From Dichomitus squalens LYAD-421 SS1 (Eukaryota; Basidiomycota; Agaricomycetes; Polyporales; Polyporaceae), in NCBI RefSeq assembly GCF_000275845.1, contig NW_006766910.1, positions 204,049 to 268,048 on the forward strand: DNA of 64,000 nucleotides, written 5' to 3'. The translations under genes and the position numbers were made by a program. The notes beneath the pieces are model-generated. The model did no database searches, had not been told where the DNA came from, and saw only the letters and a program-made list of their open reading frames with translations. Positions 36,305 to 47,272 of the stretch are shown piece after piece. Positions within the stretch are counted from its first letter, which is position 1. The number at the start of each line of letters is the position of its first letter.

Positions 36305-37399
36305 ACTAATAGCAAACTGGATTGCCCGCGCCGAATATGGTATTCAAGCATATGGTGTGGTAACCAGGGGGCATATATTGTGAGTTGAGATAGGAAGATT
36401 TACGCAGATGAGAAACGTACAGAGGCAGAGAGGCAGGTTGTCGAAAACCGCGTCGTTGTGATTGATTGGGTGCCGGGTGTGTGGCAGGTGGCGTCACAAT
36501 CGGGAACGATGTCTGATACCCCGAGAGAGGATGAGCCCAGCGAGTCTTTTCCACAAGAACGACGAAGCAAAGTGATGGTGGCCGTCCGAGCGCAAGTTGG
36601 GAATCCTTATTGGGTGATGCGACGCTTGAGGCCGAGGCTTGGACTCCCGATTAGCGCCAAAACCGCAAACATTCCTGATTGTTCATAATCAGCTTGTATC
36701 TGCCCTGGTAAGAAGCCGTACAGGTTGGTTCATGACGTGGCTCTGTTCTGAAAATGCTCCATATCACTCCCATCTGTGCAGCATGAGCGGCTGGGCGATG
36801 TCTGATCAGCTTGGGGTGAACTCTCAGCCTGATGATGTCGCGAGCTAATGCTGTTCCTGCTCCTCTCCCTAATCGTTGCAACCAAACTGCTGCATGCTGA
36901 TATTAGTTGGGTGTCGGATATGCCTGAGGCGCATTAAGCCGACGCTACGGCGCGACACTCCGCTAGAGACCAAGAGTATAGGGCGTCAGAGGAGGCGTAT
37001 GGAGACTTTTGATAACTCAGAGGCACTGCTCACTATTCCATACGGGCGTATAATCCCGGTAGTTTCTGATGCATGAGTGTCCGCATATCCGACGAGTCCG
37101 TCGGTGCTGGCGCTAAGTAGTTACAAATGTATAGCCTTGAGCACAGCCACACTGCGCTCTCGACGCGAGCCACGGAATCACTGAGTACGGTTGCGATGAC
37201 CTCAGATCCCCGACCGCGACGTGTCGGCCAAGCACGAAGGACTGAACAAGAAAGCTACACTCATTGCGATAGATATACACGATATTGTATGCTAGAGACT
37301 GCAATAGGGTAAGATATCGTACGTAGTGGTGAATATGGTTACATGATGGCAGCAACGAGAGCGACAACCAGCGTAGACGACCGCGGACGGCATAGTCAC
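36305..37399. other. Intergenic region between FunK1-B and FunK1-C
   Basis: This holds the FunK1-B promoter, including the shared element at 36570-36598, and the 3' flank of FunK1-C. No gene is recognised. Confidence 0.5.
36570..36598 (-). promoter_or_regulatory. Shared upstream element of FunK1-B
   Basis: In the gene's direction this reads AACTTG, a 9-base spacer, then CGGCCACCATCACTT, about 270-290 bp before the start codon. The same core lies upstream of FunK1-C and FunK1-A. Similarity with FunK1-C extends over about 100 bp beyond the core (GATTAGCGCCAAAACC against AATAAGCGCCGAAACC on the plus strand). Confidence 0.55.
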
Positions 37400-40226
37400 C
37401 TATTCCCACTCTAGTATAGGGTGTCCAGTCTTGAAAACAAAAGGTGGCTTCCTCTGAGGCGTCCTGGGTTCACGCGGCGGCAGGTCGCCAGGCGCAGTGA
37501 GGCGGGAGAAGGGCATTGCCTCTCTCTCGTCCTCGAGTTTCGGCTTCTCGAGTCTCGGCCTCTTGATGTGGGCAAGGGTGGCAGGGAGGGTAGGCCCGAA
37601 AACCTGGGCCGGGGGATGGTAATCCTTGGGGATACGCTCGCCGACCTTGTCGTCCATCTTCCACGCCAAGGCGTCAGGTTTCTCAAGATCGATGGCTCCG
37701 GCGAGCCAATCATGCATATCACGATGCGCTTTAAGCAGGCCGGAGAGTTTTAATTCCTTCTCTGACGGGCGTTGTTCGGCTTGACTAGGCGTTGTTGACA
37801 TGACTTCTTGCAGCGCCTGGGACTTGGATGGCCGACGGCGGCGGCGAGCGCTGAAGGACTTTACCACAGATGTCGAAGTAGATGCGTTACGAGACGCTGA
37901 GGGGTTATTTTTGAGCTCCTGGGACTTCAATTCGTGCATAGTGACGGTATGATGGGCCTTGAACCACGAAAGGAGTTCAGCGATAACGTCGTCCATCGGG
38001 CTGTCGAACTTCAGAGTTTTCCCCGCCGAGATAATGAGTTTGCCGTTTTCGATCGCGTTCAGTTTCGCCTGGCCGCAGACATATGTCTTGCCGTCAAAGC
38101 CATATGTATCAAAGAAGGTGTGGATCCAGGTTCCGATCACCCCGTCGCCGATGTTTGATCGAAGGTAGCGCACCGCATAGTAGAGTATGACGTAGAAGAA
38201 TGACTCCAGCTCGTCGCAAATCTCGACCTCTTTCAGGCGGGACAGTATTGCTACAGACAGAAATTGCCAGGTGCCCTAGTGCATCCAAATGAGGGAAGTT
38301 ATCATAAGAGGATTGATGGAGCACTTACTGTGCGCTCAGGTTGACTTGCCTCGCCCGCCACGCCGTCTGGCAGCGGTTTAGACATCTCCCAATCGGTGAG
38401 AAGACCGGACCATTCGATATAACTACCACCGGGTTCTTCGTGGAGGCAAGGAAGGATGAGGATGTTGCCGCCGCTGATGTCACGATGAAGTATCTTGGTA
38501 AAGGGCTCGGGAAGCGTTGCGGCCTGAGAATGTGCTGTGGATCATTGATCCCACTAGACTAGGTTGAACAAAGCGGGGACGCATACCAACAAGACAATCC
38601 AGCACGAGCGAGACGAGCTGCAACCCGTGCTCGAATTTCTCCAAGGACATGCACACCTCCTTCTCCACCAGACGATAGTGTTGGTGCGGTCTAAGAGGAG
38701 ATTAATCCTGAGACCCCGATGATGCACCAGTGCCAGTGCCACCGTCGGCTCCCTTCGGCGGCGCGACACTGTCTTTGGACCTCTCATCATCATGCTTGCG
38801 CTTCATGGCCCCAGAAGACGGAGATGGAGATGGAGATGGAGACGGAGACAGTGAGAAATCACGCCCCACAGACTGCGATGAGGCCAGGTCGGCAGCTCGT
38901 GCGTGCTTGTCTTCCCACCACTTGGGGGTCAGAGTCTCCTGACCCGCGATGTCACCGTGACAGATGAGGGTCGGGACGTGCTTGACGTTTGCCTTGTTGA
39001 GCATGCTCAACACATCACCCTCCTTCTCGACGAGGAGGTATTGAGCGCGCCAGGCGTCCTTCAGCCATACGAACTCTCCGGTAGCACAATCCAAAGCGAC
39101 GTAACCACGGGTGCCGCGGCCCGCCATGCCTCTCGCACGGAACGTTGGTTTCGCGACAAGAAACTTGCGAGTAGAGGACCCGTCGGGTACCTCTAGACGG
39201 TAGCGGGGCCAGGGAGATCTGACGGCGTCTATGAACATGGCACGAACGTACTTGAAGACCCGTTTCTTAGGCAGCTCGCCAGGCTTCAGGTCCCGCTCTT
39301 TCTCGTCGACGTCGTCATCGTGTGAGCGGGCGTAGCTACTCATGCGGACAAAGTCGCGCTCGCCGAGATAGAGGCGTGTCGCAGTGGGATCGAGGCCGAG
39401 TTGAGTGTCAGTGCATTGGCCAATCCGCCAGAGGATGTCGCAGAAGATCTCCCAGTTGTGGACGTAGTTGAGGGCCCTCGTAACCACAGCCCCAGACCGA
39501 TCAAATCGTACGAAGCGGACATTGACACCGACGACGACGAGCATGAAGAGGGCCACGCGATGCTGGACGGTGTAGACGAGCTCGGCGTAGCTGATGATCT
39601 GACCGCGGACCTTCCTGCGGTTCTCGGTCTCGGTGCTGATATTGGCCTTCTCGTCGTCGAAGGGGTCGACCGAGACGTCGTCGCGTTTGAACTCGACTGG
39701 TAGTATCTGGTCGGCCCAGCTCTGGCGAACGTCGGTAGGGGCATGCTCGTTCCGGAAGAAGGCAGCGTCGACCTTCTGGCGTTCTGGATCGAGAGTCGAG
39801 GGATCAGGACGCTCTCCACACTCGCGAAGCTTAAATCCGGGGACGAGATCGTGATCGTTGATGGCCTTGGTCTACATATGGGTAATGAGTATGTTGTTCG
39901 GTAATCCAACTTTCCTAACCACTCACGAATGCGGCTCGGACGACGGCTTCATTCAGCTTCTCCGCGTCAGACAATGCCGCGAAAGGGTTTTCGTGGAGTT
40001 GAGGCCGAGAGGGTGTGTCGGATGTATTCTTTGGATTAGGGAAAAAAGCGTCGAAGAACTCCGTCTGCTCGGCGTGAACGGCTTTGTGGGCCATGTCGTC
40101 GGCGAACTTGCGTCGTCTCTGGTCAAGCTGTTCGCGATTAGAATCGGCGAGAATAGACTGTTCGTCACGAGTGCGGGAGCCGTGAGACAGAGGGGTGCCA
40201 GTAACAAGGTGGAGTGTGTCAGTCAT
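37400..40226 (-). pseudogene. FunK1-C: fungal-specific kinase interrupted by an in-frame TAA
   Basis: Exons 40226-39927, 39871-38587, 38534-38329 and 38275-37400 match the paralogs in phase. The frame is open apart from one TAA at 38704-38702. This falls between GASSGSQD and SPLRPHQHYRLVEKEV, where paralogs read straight through. An intron cannot remove it: the only candidate (GTGCATC to CTTAG) is 37 bp and breaks the frame. Downstream the kinase is well kept: KILHRDISGGNILILP, DWEMSKP, GTWQFLSVAILSR. The stop precedes the catalytic loop, so a truncated product would lack activity. The preferred start gives MTDTLHLVTG; a second in-frame ATG (40094-40092) begins MAHKAVHAE, aligning with FunK1-B. 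A (Ser-Pro)n run before MKRKHDD comes from GGAGAT repeats. A TATA-like box lies near 40275. Confidence 0.83.
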
Positions 40227-40413
40227 GATGAGGACGTGAGAGCAGCAAAGGAACATACTGAGGGAGAGGCGCCTTATATCTGGTCGACGATTTCGCTCGC
40301 GGGGTAGTGGCTCGGACCGGCAGGGAAGGTGATGGTAGAAAATGGAGATGAAGTATCCGAGACCTGAGTCAAGTACTAGAACTGGGGAACAATGCGTTTT
40401 GCCCCGACAAAGC

Positions 40414-40444
40414 GAAGCGATGGTGGCCGTTCGAGTCCAAGTTG
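40414..40444 (-). promoter_or_regulatory. Shared upstream element of FunK1-C
   Basis: In the gene's direction this reads AACTTGGACTCGAACGGCCA and continues CCATCGCTTCGC. It lies about 190-220 bp before the first start codon and about 320-350 bp before the second. It matches the elements upstream of FunK1-A and FunK1-B. Confidence 0.55.
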
Positions 40445-41041
40445 GGATGCCATATCGGGCGCCGCGAGGCTCGCTTATGATCGCAATAAGCGCCGAAACC
40501 ATCAACGCTCATCGATCACAGTGGAACTGTATGTAAGGTAGCATTGATGAAATACGAATATGGTGTGGAAATCAGCTTCTGCGAACTTTAGGGTGAGATG
40601 CGCCAGACGAGGGTTGTAGACTTGGGCAGGGCTTTTGAAGTGACGGTGGTTAGTAGACTTGCGACAGGAAGTGGCACAGCCACCTCGCCCCGTCCCTGCT
40701 CGCACGACGGGCACCACTTAGCATCGCTCTTTCTGAAAGTGTTGTAAATCTTCTGGGAAAGTATGGCTCTCATGTTTACGACCTTTTCTGCGCCTGTTGG
40801 CGTGCGTCGGCAACGGGATGGGATAGGACTGCCGTTTCACCCGAAGGGATACCAAGCAGTGCTCGAGCCAAGACTGCAGCTCTATTATTAGCACATCACG
40901 GAACTAGATGTGTACCAGAGAGTCATTTTGCCAAATCAGACACCTGATTCTCATAATGTACATACTGCAGAGCAATGCGCGGCGCGGTGCTTGACTGCCG
41001 AGGTCATGGCGGAGACGGAGCGGGATTGATTGTGCCCATAC

Positions 41042-41365
41042 ACGGGCATTGGCCAATGTCCCGGACCCAAACTGGGACAGAGAAATGGCCTGGGAATGGA
41101 TGCCTGTCACAGGTTCTGTCCCAAAGCCTAGCTCCGGACCCGAGCCATCCGGCGCTTGAACCCCTAAAGGGAAATACCAATGCTGACAAAGCCAATCACA
41201 TAAGCGCATATACACAGTTCCGAGCGCCAATATCCTCTTTATAGTATCAGAGCGCCCACTGGCTCGGGTCCGGAGCTAGGCTTTGGGACATAACCTGTGA
41301 CAGGCATCCATTCCCAGGCCATTTCTCTGTCCCAGTTTGGGTCCGGGACATTGGCCAATGCCCGT
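41042..41365. repeat. Inverted repeat with 115-bp arms (foldback element)
   Basis: The arm at 41042-41156 and the arm at 41251-41365 are reverse complements. They have one mismatch over the outer 105 bp and three more close to the loop. The 94-bp loop is unrelated. The transcript or single strand would fold into a long hairpin. Terminal bases are ACGGGCATTGGCCAATG. No flanking target-site duplication is obvious. It may be a foldback or MITE-like element, or an inverted duplication. Confidence 0.85.
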
Positions 41366-42025
41366 CGTGATAGCTGTGCTGGGGCAAAATACCTCTTTTG
41401 TCATGGGGAGACCAAGTCGGGCTGCAGGACAAACGCCCGCAGCGGTGGCACCCACGAGCGTGTTCCGGGCGATCAAAAGAAACACGGAGCTTTGATGGCC
41501 ACCATAGATGGTCAGCCGGACGGCCACCGTTGTGATTTTGTATTTTGCTATACAGGCCTCTGCCATTCGACAATAGTGTTATTGTGTTTTCTGGGGAGTT
41601 CGAACGATACTGTGGTCTCGCCGTTAGTCTTCGCTCGCAATTAACGCTGCTGAGGGTCGGCAACCTCCACGCACCAAACACAAATTACACCGTCAATGCA
41701 AGAGTGCAAGGTCGTGACGGACGTTAGCCACTATTTTGACATCGTGGAGAGTTTTGACCTTTCGGCGGCCTTGTGGTTGTCCGGACGGATGGCTGCACTG
41801 TACTGTATCAGATCATCAGCAGTTGATATACCGTAGAACAAAGTAGCTGGCGCAATGAGTCGGTGTCCTTGGGCTGTGACTAGAGGGAATGTGCCGGTCC
41901 AGCATGGTAGGATCTCGACAAACATACACATTCCATGAAATTCCAAGAGCAAGCTGTCAATGTAAGATCCACGTTACATCTTACCTGCGAAGATCGGGCG
42001 CGACATTCGACAAAACCAAACTCAA

Positions 42026-42098
42026 TGCCAGGAGCGTGGATTGAACACGCGACCTCCAGAACTTCAGTCTGTTGCTCTCCCAGCTGAGCTATCCCGGC
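42026..42098 (-). tRNA. tRNA-Phe (GAA), second identical copy
   Basis: The reverse complement of this stretch is base-for-base the same as the tRNA gene at 22907-22979, including the A-G mismatch at the base of the anticodon stem. The flanks differ. A T4 terminator follows (AAAA at 42012-42015 on the plus strand). Confidence 0.95.
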
Positions 42099-42205
42099 AG
42101 TCCTGCGGAGTCAGCTAAGGTCATTCACAGTCAGACGGCGAGGTGATGACTCAGAGCATATGTCTTGACTTCTTAAGCCACAGACCGTTTAGCTTCTACT
42201 AACTC

Positions 42206-43691
42206 TCATACGCACTCCCCTGATTTCTTCCCAATATCCGACCCTCCATCCCTCTTCACGCTCGCCTGAGGCAGCGCAAAGTCCGTCTCCATTCGAGTCT
42301 CCACCGTCCTTGTCACGTTGAGGTTGATGATCGTCGGCGGGTACCCGGTGCCAGTGTTGCCATCCTGACTGCGACACGCCTGCATGCGCGAAAGCGAAGC
42401 TAGATCCACGATGCCCAGCCTGGCACTTTCGATCTCCGACCATGAGAACCCGAGGCCCACGCGGACGATGATGAGCATGAAAGAGATGCCGGTCGCGGCG
42501 GGTATGCAGTGGAATGCGAACGCCTCGAGAGTGGAGGATGCGCAGTAGGACACGAGGAAGAAGAGGATCCAGAAGCTAAGTATGGTCACAACGAGTCCGA
42601 GTCAGTGTGCAGTTCAAGTATGAGTGAAGTATACCACATACGTGTACAGCGCGGCGCTTTCTACAAATATGACCAGGGCTTCCTAGGAAACGACTGGGAT
42701 ATGGGTTCGATTCGACACCAGAAACAGTGCAGGCACCTACCGAAAGACTTAAGGCTGGTGCCAACATGCGTTCGTGTTTCAGGGCTCTGTTGGTGGACCA
42801 GATACGATATGCTATGGAGCCTAGGAGAGTCAAGTGAGTGGACCCTGACATTCATTACGGTAGAATGGTCATACCTGTGCCATATATATTCGTCCTGTAG
42901 GTCAGATTTAGAGTTGTTTCCTGCTACCAGAACTCAAGGAACTCACGAGAGCGTCAACGCTGCCGTTGTGATCACCCGGCGCTGAGATGCAAGCGCAAAA
43001 ATACTCTCCCCTGTCTTGAAGGCTGCGAATAGCTCGACAACGCAGATTCCGGCAGCTGAAATGCAAAAGGTCAATTGATTTTGCTCATCGATACGCCATA
43101 TGATGGATGGCCTGTGCATACCGATGTACGCGCAAATGCACATTGCGGGAAAAATCACCATAGCGAGCTTCCTATCCCATACAACCCAGACTCGGTATGT
43201 CTAGGCGGCGAAGCGACCCGGGAATAAGGAGTGCGGCGCCGCTTCATACTCCAACAGACGCACCAAGATGATGTCGCCCACTATCACGGAGGTGATGACA
43301 GACGCGGTCGCCACGACATGAGGAATTGCCTCTACGATGAGATAGTACTGTTCAGGATGTTGCCCGTTGTCGTACACCAACAGCGCTTGGAAGAGCCGCA
43401 GCACCGTTGCGCACCAATGCTACGTGTGGTCCACGATGAGCACGCAGCTGCGGGCGATGATGCAGCACTCACCCCGCTGACTGTGATTAGCAGTAGAATG
43501 GTCCCAAGCAGTAGTGGAGACCTCAGAGCATGGCCGAAAGAGAGCGACGGAGAGGTGGTAAGGGGGGGCCTCCCGTGACGTGCAATCAGCACCGCCAGGG
43601 ACGTTATCGCTAACACGAAAAAGATGCCAAAGAGCGCGCTTTCGACGCAAGTCAGGGCAAGGTTCACGCGTAGGACAGAGACGACGGCCAT
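42206..43691 (-). CDS. Basidiomycete multi-pass (about seven-helix) membrane protein, copy 1
   Basis: The start MAVVSVLRVNLALTCVESAL opens a hydrophobic helix, followed by LLLGTILLLITVSG, then, after an intron, VVATASVITSVIVGDIILV. Further exons give KLAMVIFPAMCICAYIG, a helix ending near VITTAALTLS, YRIWSTNRALKHER, and a last exon with LSFWILFFLVSYCASS and TGISFMLIIVRVGLGF. The protein ends in a hydrophilic tail with NVTRTVE and ETDFALPQ. It belongs to a large, mostly unnamed membrane-protein family of mushrooms whose role is unknown. It is paralogous to the gene at 48770-50242, including the tail motif. Middle exon borders are approximate. A TATA-like box sits at 43748-43753. Stop at 42206. 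Confidence 0.8.
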
Positions 43692-45188
43692 CCGAGTCGT
43701 AGTGGCAGCCGAGCAAGTCGGCAGGTCTGGCCTCTCGGACCCACACCTTTATAACAGACGCGAGAGAATAGAAGGACACCAGGAATGGGACACCTGATCA
43801 AGGATGGGGATATCAGGATACAGCTTCGAAGAAGACGTGGAATGGGAAATGGCGCACTTCCCGCTCACGCTTGACTAATGATAGATATATACTGAGCTGA
43901 TGCATCGAGGCTCATTCCAGAGTTGGTAAGGCTATGCGTGAATGCACAAGAGACCTGCGTCTCTGCTCCTCGCCTCGATTCCGGGCTGCCTCCGAGGTAG
44001 GCAGACTCGGAGAGAACGCGAAGACGGGTTATACAGAGATAGTATGAGAGCGGCGACTCGGACTTACCAAAGCAGCAAACGGGAGATCCACATGCCCTAC
44101 GATAACGCGGTTTCCAGATATGCGATTATGGTGCGAAACGCTTGCCGCGTGGCGGCGTTTGCTGGGCTGTGCCACCTCCTTACGGCCCATCAAGAGCATT
44201 GCGCAGGAAATCGGGAGGTCAGCGCATAAGATTCCCTGCATTCAGCGGTTTGATTCCGTGTTTCTCTCTCCATCTGTCATTAATGCTGGCTTCCTTGAAA
44301 TGGATGGCTTGCACTCCAGCTCGATAGTACCGAAGGGGGGCGTTGGCCAAAGACGTAGATAGGCGTCTAGATAGTCCTAGTATCCACAACTCACAGCTTC
44401 TTCAGTTACTGCTTGCGTGGCGTTGAAGGATCTAGTGAGAGAATAGATATGTGAGGACAGAACCACACAGACAAGGAGTGAATGAACAGGTCATCGAGGT
44501 TGCGAGACACGCATCACCGCATATCAGGCGCTTCACAGGACCCGCACAGCCTCTTCGCATCCGCTCGATTTAGCAATAATGTGGCTGAGTTCGGGTTTTG
44601 AGCACTCGCAGCACCGTAGCAGTCATCCATGGGCTGCTACATGAGGAAATACAGGGCACCAATTCAAAACAAAAGTAGACGTGTGCTACGGTTCGAGCTC
44701 TGCGATGATTGAGAAACACGGGCACTTGCAGCTAGTAGCAGCCTGAACAAAGCAGGGGCCACAGTAGCAGCAACACGACTCGCCGGAATGTACTATGTAG
44801 GTATGTTGAGGTCTCACCCTCGCACCATACTGAACTGTTAGCAATGAGAAAGCCGGCGACCTGGACACAAAGTCCGAATGAAGTACATCACCGTCTTGCG
44901 ATTCTCATCATGGAGGGGCATGAAGGCTTTCCGACGAGAGTGAAAATTCGCGTTCCCTGTCGTCTGATTGGAAGGCGTATGTCCCGACATGCCACATATA
45001 TCAAGTGATTCCAGAAGGTTAGGCACGTGGAGAGAAAACTGGACGCAACTAGGCTGTGATCACGGAAAATCAGGGGCGACTTGGTCTTCGCCTTCCACCG
45101 TTGGCAACGGCACGCGTCCTTGGGGAGGTGTGCGTACGGTGCACATGCAAGAGCGCTAGATGGAACAGACCTGCTACGAAGTCGCGTG
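43692..45188. other. Stretch without a recognised gene
   Basis: Promoter of membrane protein copy 1 at the left end; otherwise only short unsupported frames on both strands. Confidence 0.45.
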
Positions 45189-47272
45189 TCATGAAGACTT
45201 CTTCCACCCTCCGAGCTCGATAGCAAAGCCAACAGCGAGCTTGGAGAACTCGAGCATGTGCTCGAAGCTGAACTCATCTGAGATGTCGTATGTGCTGCGG
45301 ATGATACCGAAGTCAGTACGTATAGCGCTTGTACAGAATGTCGGACTTCGCGCACTCGTTCTGGGTATGGACATACTGAACATTCACGTTCTCGTATGCG
45401 GACTCTAATGGATCAGATCACGGGGTGGCATAGGAAAGCCAAACATGAGCACCGTCAAAAGACATGGGCAATGCCGACGTGCGCACCTATCGTGAACACG
45501 CTAGGGTATCCAGCCTTGTTCCACGAGGCACTTTGAGATTGGGAGGAAAGTCTCAGTGTGACGCCTAGGAATTACTTATAACATACTGGTCGCTGCATGC
45601 GTGACCGCACTTAGTCTCTACCCAGGGGACAGAGAGGTACTGTTCCACGAGTTTCTTGTTGAACTCAGTCAAGCTGCAAGCAGTGCCACGGTGAGCAGGC
45701 GTGGCGTCTAACGCTCGATGAATGCTAGCATACTGACTCTGGATCAGTGTAATCAGTGACAATTCCAACCTCCTCCTTGGTGCCGCGCTTGACCCATGCA
45801 GTCATGTCATACTGTCGGCGAACGCTGTGAGACTGCGATAGAGTCTAAGAAACGATGAATACGAACCTGACTCATGGCAATCACGTTGACGCCGCGACTC
45901 TCGTAGGACTTCACCACCGCTTGAGATCCGAGGAGCCCTCCTTCCTGACGAAGTTCAAGGGATATGAAGCCGCACGCTTCTGAGCTATAGACATGCACGA
46001 TACATACCTCGGCAGAATACCAATGGAATTCGACGGTGCGCTCCGGCCGGAATCCTGCCTCAATCAAAGCGCGATAGGCTTCCAAGATACTGGTTGTCCC
46101 AGAGCCGTCGTCGTCAGCACCTGGGGCTATTGTCAGAAGAGTTCTGTAGAGGATTAGATGGCATACTTACCGGGGGCAGGCAGGAACGGCGAGTCATTGG
46201 TACTAACGAGGTCATTGGTAAGGCGATAGCACGCGAGCGGTTTATGCTGGTGTACAGACCTGTCCAAGTGTGCGCCGAGGATGACGACACCATCATCGTC
46301 CGCAGAAGTGCCGTTGATGCCAACAATCTGGGGAGGACGCTCCAGTGAGACCAGCGGGCAGAAACGTAACTGAATGCACATACAATGCTGCTCTGCTGCC
46401 AACTGTGGTCGAACTCGCGAATAGAAATGCTCTCTTGCAAGGCCTCTGGAGCGTACTCCTCTGTAAGCTATGCAAAATCAGGTGAGACCCCGGCTGTTAC
46501 TCGATTATCAGCTGTTTTACTTCGGTGATTTTTCTCAACAGCCATCGCTGACTCTCCTTCCCCGTCTAGAACTCGATCAATACACCGCGTGCTACAAGCG
46601 CTCAGCATGCGTGTGCAATAATACCTGACTACGATAGTCTGGATAACGTACGTCTTGTGAGCTGGGTTGCGTAGACCCCAGTGGGAGCTGACTTACGGCG
46701 TGTGCGGAAGCTCGTGAACTTGGCGAGTATATCCTGGAGATTCTGGATCTTCAATGACTCGATGACAGACTTCACCGTTTGGGTGTTGTTAGGCGCAGGG
46801 TAGGAGGCTAATACGGCGTCCCGCTCAACGTCGACCGCAAAGGCTGTTAGGTTCAAGGCACAACACACGTTTGTTGGCAACCCTGAGGTGTGCGCGAGTT
46901 CCGAGTTCGGGGGTGTCGGTTCTGGTGCACTCGATGAGTGCATATGAGGACATTTACCATGTGTAGGACTCACACGTCAAAGAACCTAATACCATGAGCC
47001 TTCGCTTGGATCTCGATATTTTCAGGACGCGAATAAGGTGCAGAGATGACTAAGAATATGCATACCTTCTCAAGTTCTGTCATGATCATAGGTTCCTCCT
47101 GACCCTCGAGCTGCACCAGACAGGGCGCGCTCAGATCGAGGTCAAATCCGGGGTGCGACTCAGTCGTAACAACGTCGCCCATCATCGGCTGCTGGGCATT
47201 GTTGTCATGAAAAGACAAGGCCGGGGTCGCAACCGCAGCCGAGACGAGAGCGAAGGGGACAAGGAACTTCAT
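45189..47272 (-). CDS. Secreted M28-family zinc aminopeptidase (leucyl aminopeptidase type)
   Basis: M28 enzymes remove N-terminal residues from peptides using two zinc ions. A signal peptide ([19 protein letters not shown]) opens the gene; first exons are 47272-47066 and 47011-46974. Ordered pieces are FFDV with [86 protein letters not shown] with the metal His-x-Asp; [17 protein letters not shown] with the bridging Asp; [16 protein letters not shown] with the catalytic Glu pair; [20 protein letters not shown] with the next metal Asp; [13 protein letters not shown] with the last His; and [20 protein letters not shown] before the stop. About a dozen exons are implied. Borders around 46870 and 46680 are uncertain. 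Confidence 0.88.

Noticed and set aside
38675..38725. An intron that would remove the FunK1-C stop codon
   Set aside because: The only GT..AG pair is 37 bp and does not preserve the frame.
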